From NCBI RefSeq assembly GCF_946479415.1, contig NZ_CAMLFY010000055.1, forward strand, positions 1 through 27,378: a DNA stretch of 27,378 nt, written 5' to 3'. The notes under the pieces were generated by a model. It saw nothing but the letters and a program-made list of their open reading frames with translations, made no database searches and had not been told where the DNA came from. Origin of the DNA: an uncultured Shinella sp. (lineage in GTDB: Bacteria > Pseudomonadota > Alphaproteobacteria > Rhizobiales > Rhizobiaceae). Positions 1-8,392 of the stretch are shown here, piece by piece (the stretch's first letter is position 1; each line of letters begins with the position of its first letter). The position numbers and the translations under genes are program-made.

Positions 1-1576
1 CATCGGAAATGTCGAGATGCAGACGGCGGTTCGGCACGTCGAGCTCGATCATGTCGCCATTCTTGACCACGGCCAGCGGACCGCCGACGGCGGCCTCCGG
101 CGAGGTGTGCAGCACGACGGTGCCATAGGCGGTGCCGGACATGCGGGCATCCGAGATGCGCACCATATCGGTGATGCCCTTCTTCAGCACTTTCGGCGGC
201 AGGCCCATGTTGCCGACTTCGGCCATGCCCGGATAGCCCTTGGGACCACAGTTCTTCATGACCATGACGCAGGTCTCGTCGATGTCGAGAGCGTCGTCGT
301 TGATCTTGGCCTTGTAGTCGTCGATATCCTCGAACACCACGGCACGGCCGCGATGCGTGAGCAGATGCGGCGAGGCGGCGGACGGCTTCAGAACGGCGCC
401 CTTCGGCGCGAGGTTGCCGCGCACGACGACGATGCCGCCCGACTGCGTCAGCGCCTTTTCGGCGGGCAGGATGACGTCCTCGTTCCAGTTGACGACGTCC
501 TTGACCTCGTTCCAGACGGTCTCGCCCGAAACGGTGATCGCATCCTTGTGCAGCAAGCCCGCTTCGCCGAGGCGCTTCAGCACGACAGGCAGACCACCCG
601 CATAGAAGAACTCTTCCATCAGGTATTTGCCCGACGGCATGAGGTTGACGATGGTGGGCACGTCGCGGCCACAGCGGTCCCAATCGTCCAGTGTCAGGTC
701 GATGCCGACGCGGCCGGCCATGGCCAGAAGGTGGATGACGGCATTGGTCGAGCCGCCGATGGCCGCATTGGTGCGGATGGCGTTCTCGAAGGCCTGCTTG
801 GTCATGATATCCGAGGGCTTCAAGTCATCCTTGACCATCTGCACGATGCGGCGGCCGGTGAGCTGCGCCATGACCTTGCGGCGGCTGTCGACGCCGGGAA
901 TTGCGGCGTTGCCGGAGAGCGCCATGCCGAGCGCTTCGGCCATGGAGGCCATGGTGGAAGCCGTGCCCATCGTGTTGCAGGTGCCGGAGGAGCGGCTCAT
1001 CGAGGCTTCGGCCTCGAGGAACTCTTCCTGCGTCATCTCGCCGGCCTTCACCATCTCGGAGAATTTCCAGAGATGCGTGCCCGAGCCGACGCGCTCACCG
1101 CGGAAGTAACCGTTCAGCATCGGGCCGCCGGTGACGACGATCGACGGCAGGTCGACGGAGGCCGCCGCCATGATCAGCGACGGCGTTGTCTTGTCGCAGC
1201 CGACCATCAGCACACAGCCGTCCATCGGCTGGCCGCGAATGGTTTCCTCGATGGCCAGCGCCGCAAGGTTGCGGTACATCATCGCCGTCGGGCGGAAGGT
1301 GTTTTCCGAGGCCGAGAAGACGGGCACTTCCATCGGGAAGCCGCCGGCCTCCCAGATGCCGGCCTTCACCTTTTCGGCCAGCTCACGCAGATGGCCGTTG
1401 CACGGCGTCATGTCCGACCAGGTGTTGAGGATGCCAATGACCGGACGCCCATCGAACAGGTCGTGCGGGTATCCCTGGTTCTTCATCCAGCCACGGTGAT
1501 AGATCACGTCACGGCTTGTACCGCCGTACCATTCCTGTGAACGCAGCCTGCGCGGCCATTCCGCTTTCTTCGTCAT
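1..1576 (-). CDS. L-arabinonate dehydratase, IlvD/Edd family (3' end beyond window)
   Basis: Dehydrates L-arabinonate to 2-keto-3-deoxy-L-arabinonate in the non-phosphorylative arabinose pathway; cytoplasmic Fe-S enzyme. The frame is open from an ATG at 1576 to the window edge, giving 525 residues; about 55 C-terminal residues are missing compared with the roughly 579-residue family. Visible residues are Cys59 (TPCNGH), Cys127 with Lys129 (VGCDKT), Cys200 (SSGTCN) and Ser480 (ARMSGT). They agree in position with the [2Fe-2S] ligands, carbamylated lysine and catalytic serine known for the Rhizobium leguminosarum enzyme. GGAAAG lies 5' of the start, and the gene follows the semialdehyde dehydrogenase by 46 nt. 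The operon context with chvE and gguABC supports a pentonate substrate; other sugar acids (e.g. fuconate, galactonate) cannot be excluded. Confidence 0.88.
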   Translation of the reverse strand, partial: MTKKAEWPRRLRSQEWYGGTSRDVIYHRGWMKNQGYPHDLFDGRPVIGILNTWSDMTPCNGHLRELAEKVKAGIWEAGGFPMEVPVFSASENTFRPTAMMYRNLAALAIEETIRGQPMDGCVLMVGCDKTTPSLIMAAASVDLPSIVVTGGPMLNGYFRGERVGSGTHLWKFSEMVKAGEMTQEEFLEAEASMSRSSGTCNTMGTASTMASMAEALGMALSGNAAIPGVDSRRKVMAQLTGRRIVQMVKDDLKPSDIMTKQAFENAIRTNAAIGGSTNAVIHLLAMAGRVGIDLTLDDWDRCGRDVPTIVNLMPSGKYLMEEFFYAGGLPVVLKRLGEAGLLHKDAITVSGETVWNEVKDVVNWNEDVILPAEKALTQSGGIVVVRGNLAPKGAVLKPSAASPHLLTHRGRAVVFEDIDDYKAKINDDALDIDETCVMVMKNCGPKGYPGMAEVGNMGLPPKVLKKGITDMVRISDARMSGTAYGTVVLHTSPEAAVGGPLAVVKNGDMIELDVPNRRLHLDISD

Positions 1577-1622
1577 CTTTCCAGTCCTCGAAGGGACCAC
1601 CCGCGACCGGGCGGCCTTTGTC

Positions 1623-3056
1623 TCACGCCAGGGTGTAGGCGGTCTTGACGGTTGTGTAGAATTCGTTGGCGTATTTGCCCTGCTCGCGCGAGCCATGCGA
1701 CGAGCCCTTGCGGCCGCCGAAGGGCACATGGAAGTCAACGCCCGCCGTCGGCAGGTTGACCATGACCATGCCGGCCTCTGCATTGCGCTTGAAATGCGTC
1801 GCATGCTTGAGGCTCGTCGTGGCGATGCCCGAGGAGAGGCCGAAGGGCGTGTCGTTGGCGATCGCCAGCGCTTCCTCGTAATCCTTGACGCGGATGACCG
1901 CGGCGACGGGGCCGAAGATTTCCTCGCGCGAGATGCGCATATCGTTCGTCGCCTCGGTGAAGAGGGCCGGCGCGAGATAGAAGCCGGGCGTATCGCGCTT
2001 CAGGAGTTCGCCGCCGAAAGCGAGCTTGGCGCCCTCTTTCTGGCCGATCTCGATATAGTCGGTGTCCTGCTTGAGCTGGCTCTGATCGACGACCGGACCG
2101 ATATGCGTGCCGGCCTTCAGCGCGTCGTCGACGACGACGCTCTTCAGCCGCTCGCCGACGGCGGCAACGAAGCGGTCGTGAATGCCTTCCGTCACGATGA
2201 CGCGCGAGGAGGCCGTGCAGCGCTGGCCGGTCGAGAAGAAGGCCGAGTTGACGGCGGCTTCGACGGCAACGGTGAGGTCCGCATCGTCGAGCACGACGAA
2301 GGGGTTCTTGCCGCCCATTTCGAGCTGGTATTTTCTGTTATGCTCGACGGAGGCCAAGGCAACACGCTTGCCCGTACCGGTGGAGCCCGTAAACGTGACG
2401 GCGTTGACATCGGGGCTGTCGAGCATGGTCTGGCCGACAACGGAGCCCTTGCCCATGACGAGGTTCAAAACGCCCTTCGGCAGGCCGGCGCGCACCAGGA
2501 TATCGACGATCGCCCACGAACAGCCGGGCACCAGTTCGGCCGGTTTGAAGACGACCGTGTTGCCATAGCAAAGCGCAGGCGCGATCTTCCAGGCGGGAAT
2601 GGCGATCGGGAAATTCCACGGCGTGATGATGCCAACGACGCCGACCGGCTCGCGGGTGATCTCGACGCCGATATTGGGACGCACCGAGGGCAGCGTCTCG
2701 CCGGCGAGGCGCAGGCATTCGCCCGCGAAGAAATCGAAGATCTGGCCGGCGCGCACCGTCTCGCCGATGCCTTCCGCCAGCGTCTTGCCCTCTTCGCGCG
2801 ACAGCAGGCGCCCAAGCTCGTCCTTGCGGGCGAGGATCTCGTCGGCCGTCTTGCGCAGGATGGCGTGGCGCTCGAGAATGCCGGAGCGCGACCAGGCCGG
2901 GAAGGCCGCCTTGGCCGCCGCAATCGCCGTCTTGGTATCTTTCACGGAGGCGCGGGCATACTGGCCGACGACATCGCCCGTGTTCGACGGGTTGATGTTC
3001 TCGATGGCATCGGAGCCGACCCATTCGCCGGCAATCAGATTCTGGTGGATGGTCAT
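1623..3056 (-). CDS. Alpha-ketoglutaric semialdehyde dehydrogenase (aldehyde dehydrogenase family)
   Basis: A 477-residue NAD(P)-dependent aldehyde dehydrogenase of normal family length. The cofactor and catalytic signatures are complete: TPWNFP with Asn148, FTGSTGTGK near 222-230, Glu246 in LEMGGK and the nucleophile Cys280 in STGQRCTASS. The ATG at 3056 follows GGAAGCTGAGG and lies 23 nt after gguC, so the genes are probably co-transcribed. Between an L-arabinonate dehydratase and the AraD1-family gguC, the expected reaction is oxidation of 2-oxoglutarate semialdehyde to 2-oxoglutarate, the last step of the non-phosphorylative pentose pathway. The family is certain; the substrate is inferred from context, and a succinate-semialdehyde-type activity is the main alternative. 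Confidence 0.87.
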   Translation of the reverse strand: MTIHQNLIAGEWVGSDAIENINPSNTGDVVGQYARASVKDTKTAIAAAKAAFPAWSRSGILERHAILRKTADEILARKDELGRLLSREEGKTLAEGIGETVRAGQIFDFFAGECLRLAGETLPSVRPNIGVEITREPVGVVGIITPWNFPIAIPAWKIAPALCYGNTVVFKPAELVPGCSWAIVDILVRAGLPKGVLNLVMGKGSVVGQTMLDSPDVNAVTFTGSTGTGKRVALASVEHNRKYQLEMGGKNPFVVLDDADLTVAVEAAVNSAFFSTGQRCTASSRVIVTEGIHDRFVAAVGERLKSVVVDDALKAGTHIGPVVDQSQLKQDTDYIEIGQKEGAKLAFGGELLKRDTPGFYLAPALFTEATNDMRISREEIFGPVAAVIRVKDYEEALAIANDTPFGLSSGIATTSLKHATHFKRNAEAGMVMVNLPTAGVDFHVPFGGRKGSSHGSREQGKYANEFYTTVKTAYTLA

Positions 3057-3079
3057 GGCCTCAGCTTCCTGTCCGTCGC

Positions 3080-4075
3080 TTACAATTGGCGGATTTCGAT
3101 CTCTTCTTCCTTGGCAATCGCCAAGGGATTGCGCAGCGGCAAGCCGAAACCATCCGCGCCGATCTCGAACACATCGCCCTCTTCGGTGCGAATGCCATCA
3201 CCGAAGGACAGCGTCGCCGTGCCGAACATGTGGACGTGGATATCGCCCGGCGTGCGGAACAGGCCGTATTTGAAATGGTGGTATTCGAGATTGGCGAAGG
3301 TGTGCGACATGTTCGCCTCGCCGGAGACGAAGGGCTTTTCCCAGAGAACCTTGCCGCCACGCACGATGCGCGAAAAGCCGCGGATATCGTCCGGTGCAGC
3401 ACCAATGCGGATTTCCGGGCCGAAGCTCGCCTGACGCAGCTTGGAATGCGCGAGGTAGAGATAGTTGATACGCTCGGTCACGTGGTCGGAGAACTCGTTC
3501 GATACGGCAAAGCCAATGCGGAACGGCGAGCCGTCGGCGGCGATGACATAGATGCCTGCCATTTCCGGTTCTTCGCCGCCATCGAGCGCGAAGGAGGGCG
3601 AGGTCAGAGCAGAGCCGGGGGCGACGGCCTGCGTGCCGTTGCCCTTGTAGAACCATTCCGGCTGAACGCCCTTCTCGCCGGCCTTCGGCTTGCCGTTTTC
3701 GAGGCCCATCCGGAACATCTTCATGGAGTCCGTCAGCGTCTCTACGGCCGCTTCCGAGGTCTTCTTGTGCATGGAATCGCGCGTCGCGGCGGAGCCGAGA
3801 TGGGTGAGGCCCGTGCCCGTCAGGTGAAGATGCGCGGCGTCCGGATGGGTGATCGGCGAGAGCAGGCGGCCGTCGGCATAGGCGGCCTCCAGATCGACCT
3901 CTTCACCGAGACCCTTGGCATCGATGGCGGCTTTCAGCGACTGGCCGCTGTTGGCGGCTTCCAGCGCCAGCGCATAGACGCTCGTCGCATCCCTGACGAT
4001 GCGACCCTTGCCGCCCTCTTCCCGCACGACGACGGCGATCGAGCCGTCGGCCTTTGCTACCTGCGAAATCAGCAT
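3080..4075 (-). CDS. gguC: GguC / AraD1-family protein (FAA-hydrolase fold, probable keto-deoxy sugar acid dehydratase)
   Basis: A 331-residue protein of the GguC/AraD1 family, related to fumarylacetoacetate hydrolases. The acidic clusters GEEPEMAG and AVSNEFSDH match the usual metal-binding carboxylates of that fold. The ATG at 4075 was chosen because it follows AGGAAGGAAACGG; a start 66 nt upstream gives an Arg-rich extension without a ribosome site. In Agrobacterium this is the third gene of gguABC (also called mmsAB-araD1). Dehydration of 2-keto-3-deoxy-L-arabinonate to 2-oxoglutarate semialdehyde is the step missing between its two operon neighbours, so that is the likely role. The family assignment is firm; the exact substrate is inferred. 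Confidence 0.85.
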   Translation of the reverse strand: MLISQVAKADGSIAVVVREEGGKGRIVRDATSVYALALEAANSGQSLKAAIDAKGLGEEVDLEAAYADGRLLSPITHPDAAHLHLTGTGLTHLGSAATRDSMHKKTSEAAVETLTDSMKMFRMGLENGKPKAGEKGVQPEWFYKGNGTQAVAPGSALTSPSFALDGGEEPEMAGIYVIAADGSPFRIGFAVSNEFSDHVTERINYLYLAHSKLRQASFGPEIRIGAAPDDIRGFSRIVRGGKVLWEKPFVSGEANMSHTFANLEYHHFKYGLFRTPGDIHVHMFGTATLSFGDGIRTEEGDVFEIGADGFGLPLRNPLAIAKEEEIEIRQL

Positions 4076-4153
4076 TTCCGTTTCCTTCCTGAGGTCGGCG
4101 CCAGTCAAAGCTCCGCTCCTGCGGCGGACAGACGTCACCACACTGGCCGCACA

Positions 4154-4204
4154 GGCGACCGGTCAATTTCTTCTGCAATCGAGTTGGCGACCGGTTTCCC
4201 GGTC
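4154..4204. repeat. Direct repeats and small GNRA-type hairpin between gguB and gguC
   Basis: The 127-nt gap between gguB and gguC carries GGCGACCGGT twice (4154-4163 and 4186-4195). The second copy forms part of an inverted repeat GACCGG/CCGGTC around TTTC (4189-4204), which overlaps the gguB stop codon. In the minus-strand RNA this is a 6-bp stem with a GAAA tetraloop. It could protect the gguB 3' end or lower expression of the catabolic genes relative to transport. No T-run follows, so it is not a classical terminator. Confidence 0.4.
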
Positions 4205-5411
4205 AGCCCTTGTTCTTGTTGTAGACGTCGAAGAACACGGCGGCGAGCAGCACCAGACCCTTGATGAGCTGCTGGTAGTCGATGCCGATGCCCATGATCG
4301 ACATGCCGTTGTTCATGACGCCCATGATGAAGGCGCCGATCACCGCGCCGGTGATCTTGCCAACGCCGCCGGATGCCGAGGCGCCGCCGATGAAGCAGGC
4401 CGCGATGACGTCGAGCTCGAAGCCCACGCCGGCCTTCGGCGTCGCCGAGTTGAGGCGGGCGGCGATGATCATGCCGGCAAGGGCTGCGAGCGCACCCATG
4501 TTGACGAAGGTGTAGAAGGTCAGGCGTTCGGTGTTGATACCCGAAAGCTTCGCCGCCTTCTCGTTGCCACCCATGGCATAGATGCGACGGCCGATCGTCG
4601 TGCGGGTCGTGATGAAAGCGTAGAGCGCGATCAGCAGGCCCATGATGACGAGAACGTTCGGCAGGCCGCGATAGGTCGAGAGCTGGAAGCCGATGAAGAT
4701 CGCAACGACGCCGATGATCGCCATCTGCACGGCGAAGAAGCCGAAGGGCTCGTTCTCGGTCTCGTTGACAGCATTGAGGCGACGCTCACGCAGGCCGGCA
4801 TAGACGGCATAGCCAACGAGCAGCAGCACGGCGACGAGCGCGACGTAGTTCTTGATGACGCTGGTCGAAGGATCGGTGATGGACAGGAAATCCGGCACGA
4901 AACCCGTGGAGAGAACCTGGAATTCCTTCGGGAACGGACCGACCGGACGACCCGACAGCACGACATAGGTCATACCGCGGAAGACCAGCATGCCGGCGAG
5001 CGTCACGATGAAGGACGGGATCTTCTGGTAGGCGACCCAATAGCCCTGCGCCGCACCCATGATCGCACCCATCAGGATGGCGAGCGGCACGACGACGATG
5101 GCCGGTAGGCCCCATTTTACCAGCATGATCGCCGACATGGCGCCGGTGAAGGCGACGATGGAGCCGACCGACAGGTCGATATGCCCCGCCACGATGATCA
5201 GCAGCATGCCAAGCGCCATGATGACGATGAACGAGTTCTGCAGCACCAAGTTGGTGATGTTGACGGGGCGGAACAGCACGCCGTTGGTCAGAATCTGGAA
5301 GAAGATCATGATCACGACGAGCGCGACCAGCAGGCCGTATTCGCGGATGTTCTTCTTGAGATATTCCCCCACCGAAGGCTGGGTCGTCTTGGTCGCGGTA
5401 TCGGTGGACAT
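4203..5411 (-). CDS. gguB: Sugar ABC transporter permease GguB
   Basis: Inner-membrane permease of the ribose/galactose importer family, 402 residues, with long hydrophobic segments throughout and a conserved C-terminal Gly-rich loop (GGASASGGVGKITGAVIG). The N-terminal 20 residues are polar and probably cytoplasmic. The ATG at 5411 overlaps the gguA stop by one base (TAATG), with GGAGAAACACT just upstream inside gguA; this indicates translational coupling. It partners GguA (ATPase) and ChvE (binding protein) for uptake of aldoses such as galactose and arabinose. The roughly 400-residue length, with an extra loop near residues 150-220, fits the GguB type and not the shorter 320-residue RbsC type. 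Confidence 0.93.
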   Translation of the reverse strand: MSTDTATKTTQPSVGEYLKKNIREYGLLVALVVIMIFFQILTNGVLFRPVNITNLVLQNSFIVIMALGMLLIIVAGHIDLSVGSIVAFTGAMSAIMLVKWGLPAIVVVPLAILMGAIMGAAQGYWVAYQKIPSFIVTLAGMLVFRGMTYVVLSGRPVGPFPKEFQVLSTGFVPDFLSITDPSTSVIKNYVALVAVLLLVGYAVYAGLRERRLNAVNETENEPFGFFAVQMAIIGVVAIFIGFQLSTYRGLPNVLVIMGLLIALYAFITTRTTIGRRIYAMGGNEKAAKLSGINTERLTFYTFVNMGALAALAGMIIAARLNSATPKAGVGFELDVIAACFIGGASASGGVGKITGAVIGAFIMGVMNNGMSIMGIGIDYQQLIKGLVLLAAVFFDVYNKNKG

Positions 5412-6946
5412 TAGTGTTTCTCCCCGGAGCGCATGATGGCGCGCATGATGGATTCCTGGCTTGCTTCCGCCTTCGAAAGCTCGGCCACGATGCGTCCTTC
5501 GTTCATGACATAGATGCGATCGCAGGTCCCGAGCAGTTCCGGCATCTCCGACGAGATCATGAGGATGCCCTTGCCCTCGGCGGCAAGCTGATTGATGATG
5601 GAATAGATTTCGAACTTGGCGCCGACATCGATGCCGCGCGTGGGTTCATCGAGGATCAGCACCTCGGGATTGGTGAAGAGCCACTTCGACAGCACGACCT
5701 TCTGCTGGTTGCCGCCCGAAAGATTGACCGTTTCCTGATAGATCGAATGCGAGCGGATGCGCAGCTTCGAGCGATAGTCGGAGGCCACCTTGGCCTCCTG
5801 CCGGTCGTTGATGACCATGTTCGACGACACGCCGTTCAGGTTGGACAGCGTCGTGTTGTGCATGATGTTGTTGATCAGCACGAGGCCGAGATGCTTGCGG
5901 TCCTCGGTGACATAGGCAAGGCCGGCATCGATCGCTTTGGGGATCGTGCTGACATCGACAGGCTTGCCGCGCATCGAGACGTCGCCGGTGATCTTATGCC
6001 CCCAGCTCTTGCCGAAGATGCTCATCGCGGTCTCGGTACGACCCGCACCCATCAGGCCGGCAATGCCGACGACTTCACCGGCACGCACCGTGAAGCTCAC
6101 ATCATGCAGGAACTGCCGGTCGCGGTGATGCTGGTGGAAGACGTTCCAGTTTTTCACCTCCAGCAGCGTCTCGCCGATCTTGGGCTCACGCGCCGGATAG
6201 CGGTCTTCCATCTCGCGGCCGACCATGCCCTTGATGATGCGGTCTTCCGAGATATCCTCGTGATGACAGTCCAGCGTTTCCACCGTGCCGCCGTCACGCA
6301 GGATGGTGATCTGGTCGGCGACCTTTTTGATCTCGTTCAGCTTGTGCGAGATGATGATCGAGGTCATGCCCTGCGTGCGGAACTCCATGAGCAGCTTCAG
6401 GAGCGCGTCGGAGTCCTTTTCATTGAGCGAGGCGGTCGGCTCGTCGAGGATGAGCAGGCGCACTTTCTTGGACAGCGCCTTGGCGATTTCCACCAGCTGC
6501 TGCTTGCCCACGCCGATATCGGTGATCAGCGTGCCCGGCGAATCCTTCAGGCCCACCTTGTCGAGCAGTTCCTGCGTGCGGCGGAAGGTCTGCTTCCAGT
6601 CGATGACGCCGTTCGTCGCGACCTCGTTGCCGAGGAAGATGTTCTCGGCGATCGACAGAAGCGGCACGAGCGCCAGCTCCTGATGGATGATGATGATGCC
6701 CAGATGCTCGCTGTCGGAGATCGTGGAGAAGTGACGGACCTGGCCGTCGAAATGGATTTCGCCCTCGTAGGAGCCGGCCGGATAAACGCCGCTCAACACT
6801 TTCATAAGGGTGGATTTGCCGGCGCCGTTTTCGCCGACAAGGGCGTGGATCTCGCCTTCGCGGACCTTCAGGTTGACGTTGTCGAGCGCCTTTACGCCCG
6901 GAAACGTCTTCGTGATGCCACGCATTTCGAGAAGGGTCTTGCTCAT
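5411..6946 (-). CDS. gguA: Sugar ABC transporter ATPase GguA (two ABC domains)
   Basis: A 511-residue tandem ATPase that energises GguB. The first domain has Walker A GENGAGKS at 38-45 and Walker B LLILDEPT. Its signature is the atypical [15 protein letters not shown]. The second domain has a degenerate Walker A (GLMGAGRT) but a perfect signature [14 protein letters not shown] and Walker [14 protein letters not shown]. This asymmetry is normal for the RbsA/MglA/GguA family. The ATG at 6946 has only a weak ribosome site (GGAAACT). It lies 121 nt after chvE, beyond a hairpin, so its dose is probably set below that of the binding protein. Together with chvE and gguB it gives a complete importer. 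Confidence 0.95.
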   Translation of the reverse strand: MSKTLLEMRGITKTFPGVKALDNVNLKVREGEIHALVGENGAGKSTLMKVLSGVYPAGSYEGEIHFDGQVRHFSTISDSEHLGIIIIHQELALVPLLSIAENIFLGNEVATNGVIDWKQTFRRTQELLDKVGLKDSPGTLITDIGVGKQQLVEIAKALSKKVRLLILDEPTASLNEKDSDALLKLLMEFRTQGMTSIIISHKLNEIKKVADQITILRDGGTVETLDCHHEDISEDRIIKGMVGREMEDRYPAREPKIGETLLEVKNWNVFHQHHRDRQFLHDVSFTVRAGEVVGIAGLMGAGRTETAMSIFGKSWGHKITGDVSMRGKPVDVSTIPKAIDAGLAYVTEDRKHLGLVLINNIMHNTTLSNLNGVSSNMVINDRQEAKVASDYRSKLRIRSHSIYQETVNLSGGNQQKVVLSKWLFTNPEVLILDEPTRGIDVGAKFEIYSIINQLAAEGKGILMISSEMPELLGTCDRIYVMNEGRIVAELSKAEASQESIMRAIMRSGEKH

Positions 6947-7023
6947 GTACCAGTTTCCAGCGGCCAGTGATCGCCCTTCAACAGGGAGACTGAGCCTATT
7001 CGCTCTGCGATCCGGAGAAAAGA

Positions 7024-7048
7024 GGGTTCGCGCCGATAGCGCGAACCC
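7024..7048 (-). terminator. Hairpin attenuator between chvE and gguA
   Basis: A perfect 10-bp inverted repeat GGGTTCGCGC/GCGCGAACCC with a 5-nt loop sits 20 nt after the chvE stop. On the minus strand it is followed by TCTTTTCTC, so it can act as a leaky intrinsic terminator and as a 3' stabiliser for chvE mRNA. Periplasmic binding proteins are normally needed in excess of their transporters, and hairpins in this position are a common way to achieve that. Confidence 0.75.
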
Positions 7049-7067
7049 CGGAGAGATTTGAGAACGC

Positions 7068-8141
7068 TTAGTTCTTCAGCTGGTCGGCCGTGTAGTAGGC
7101 CGAGTCCGTGACGAGGATCTTCTCGGCATTGGACTTGTCGACGGCAACGGGCTTCAGGAGGTAGGACGGAACAACCTTGACGCCGTTGTCGTAGGTCTTC
7201 GTGTCGTTGACCTCAGGCTCCTTGCCTTCGAGGATCGAGTTGACCATGCCGACGGTGACCTTGGCGAGTTCGCGCGTGTCCTTGAAGACAGTCGAATACT
7301 GTTCGTCAGCGAGGATCGACTTGACGGACGGCAGTTCGGCGTCCTGGCCGGTGACGATGGCCATCGGCTGGTCGCCCGAGCCGTAGCCGACGCCCTTCAG
7401 GGCCGACAGGATACCGATGGAGAGACCGTCGTAGGGCGACAGAACGCCGTCGACGCGGCCGTCGGTGTAGGTCGAGGACAGCAGGTTTTCCATGCGGGCC
7501 TGGGCAACGGCACCGTCCCAACGCAGCGTGCCGACGGTTTCCATGCCGGTCTGGCCCGACTTGATGACGATGTCACCCTTGTCGATCAGCGGCTGGAGAA
7601 CCGACATCGCGCCATCGTAAAAGAAGAAGGCGTTGTTATCGTCCGGCGAGCCGCCGAAGAGTTCGACGTTCCACGGCTTGGTGTCCGGGAACTTCGCCTT
7701 CAGGCCGTCGACGAGGCTGGTGGCCTGGAGAACGCCGACCTGGAAGTTGTCGAAGGTGGCGTAGTAGCTGACATTGCCCGAATCGCGGATGAGGCGGTCG
7801 TAAGCGATGACCTTCACGCCGGCGTCGGCAGCCTTCTGCAGGATGTCGGAGAGCGTCGTGCCGTCGATGGCGCCGATGACGAGAACCTTGGCACCCTTGG
7901 TGACCATGTTTTCGATCTGGGCCAGCTGGTTCGGGATATCGTCGTCAGCAAACTGCAGGTCCGGCGTGTAGCCGGCTTCCTTGAACAGCTTTTCCATCGT
8001 CTCGCCGTCGGAAATCCAGCGGGTCGAGGTCTTGGTGGGCATGGAGATGCCGACCATGCCCTTGTCCTGGGCGAAAACCGGGGCGACGAACGACGCGACG
8101 CTGATGGCAGCGGCCGCGAGAAGCGAGGTGATCATTTTCAT
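7068..8141 (-). CDS. chvE: ChvE, periplasmic aldose-binding protein
   Basis: A 357-residue sugar-binding protein. The first 24 residues are a signal peptide (basic start, Ala-rich core, likely cleavage VFA|QDKG). The mature protein has the type I periplasmic-binding fold and stretches typical of ChvE ([55 protein letters not shown]). The ATG at 8141 was chosen because GGGAGAGA precedes it and a signal peptide follows it; the 60-residue upstream extension has neither. In Agrobacterium, ChvE delivers aldoses to GguAB and also presents them to the VirA sensor; no vir gene is seen here, so only the transport/chemotaxis role can be supported. It is the first gene of the operon and diverges from gbpR. 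Confidence 0.95.
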   Translation of the reverse strand: MKMITSLLAAAAISVASFVAPVFAQDKGMVGISMPTKTSTRWISDGETMEKLFKEAGYTPDLQFADDDIPNQLAQIENMVTKGAKVLVIGAIDGTTLSDILQKAADAGVKVIAYDRLIRDSGNVSYYATFDNFQVGVLQATSLVDGLKAKFPDTKPWNVELFGGSPDDNNAFFFYDGAMSVLQPLIDKGDIVIKSGQTGMETVGTLRWDGAVAQARMENLLSSTYTDGRVDGVLSPYDGLSIGILSALKGVGYGSGDQPMAIVTGQDAELPSVKSILADEQYSTVFKDTRELAKVTVGMVNSILEGKEPEVNDTKTYDNGVKVVPSYLLKPVAVDKSNAEKILVTDSAYYTADQLKN

Positions 8142-8286
8142 AGAAAGGTCTCTCCCTTGTGCGCACTGGCCGTTGAGCCAGGCATTGTTCTGTGCACGGG
8201 CGGGGTCGCTTTCAGGCGACGGCCTGGACTGGTGAGCATAGAGCCCGCCGATCCCCACTCCCAAGGACCCCAGCGCACATTGGCGA

Positions 8287-8315
8287 AACCTCTTACGAAT
8301 TGCCATAACTGTCAA
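8287..8315 (-). promoter_or_regulatory. Candidate chvE promoter
   Basis: A consensus -35 hexamer TTGACA is present on the minus strand (8310-8315), about 170 nt upstream of the chvE start. A -10 would fall near 8287-8293, where the sequence (GAGGTT region) is a poor match, as is usual for an activator-dependent promoter. The candidate operator lies about 21 nt upstream of the -35, a normal distance for a LysR-type activator. Confidence 0.45.
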
Positions 8316-8336
8316 ATGCAATGAGCTTCTAATTCG

Positions 8337-8352
8337 ATACCAAAATTGGTAT
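8337..8352. promoter_or_regulatory. Palindromic candidate GbpR operator
   Basis: ATACCAA-AA-TTGGTAT has perfect 7-bp arms around a 2-nt centre. It stands in the AT-rich part of the chvE/gbpR intergenic space, 40 nt before the gbpR start and upstream of the candidate chvE -35. LysR-type regulators bind interrupted dyads of this kind, often with T and A at the outer ends, and commonly repress their own gene from the same site. GbpR is known to activate chvE in Agrobacterium; the precise site assignment here is inference. Confidence 0.6.
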
Positions 8353-8392
8353 AGAGAGGCAGATATGTAATATTTTTACGACCGAGGTAACG

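Noticed and set aside
17..1540. Long plus-strand open frame of 507 codons, His/Asp/Arg-rich
   Set aside because: It is antisense to the L-arabinonate dehydratase, whose catalytic residues are all in place; such frames are common opposite GC-rich genes and the product matches no family.
1695..3434. Plus-strand open frame of 579 codons
   Set aside because: Antisense to the aldehyde dehydrogenase and gguC; composition is typical of a mirror frame.
5414..6970. Plus-strand open frame of 518 codons
   Set aside because: Exact mirror of gguA, whose ATPase motifs are complete.
8142..8321. 60-residue N-terminal extension of chvE
   Set aside because: It would bury the signal peptide and has no ribosome site; it is the leader region.
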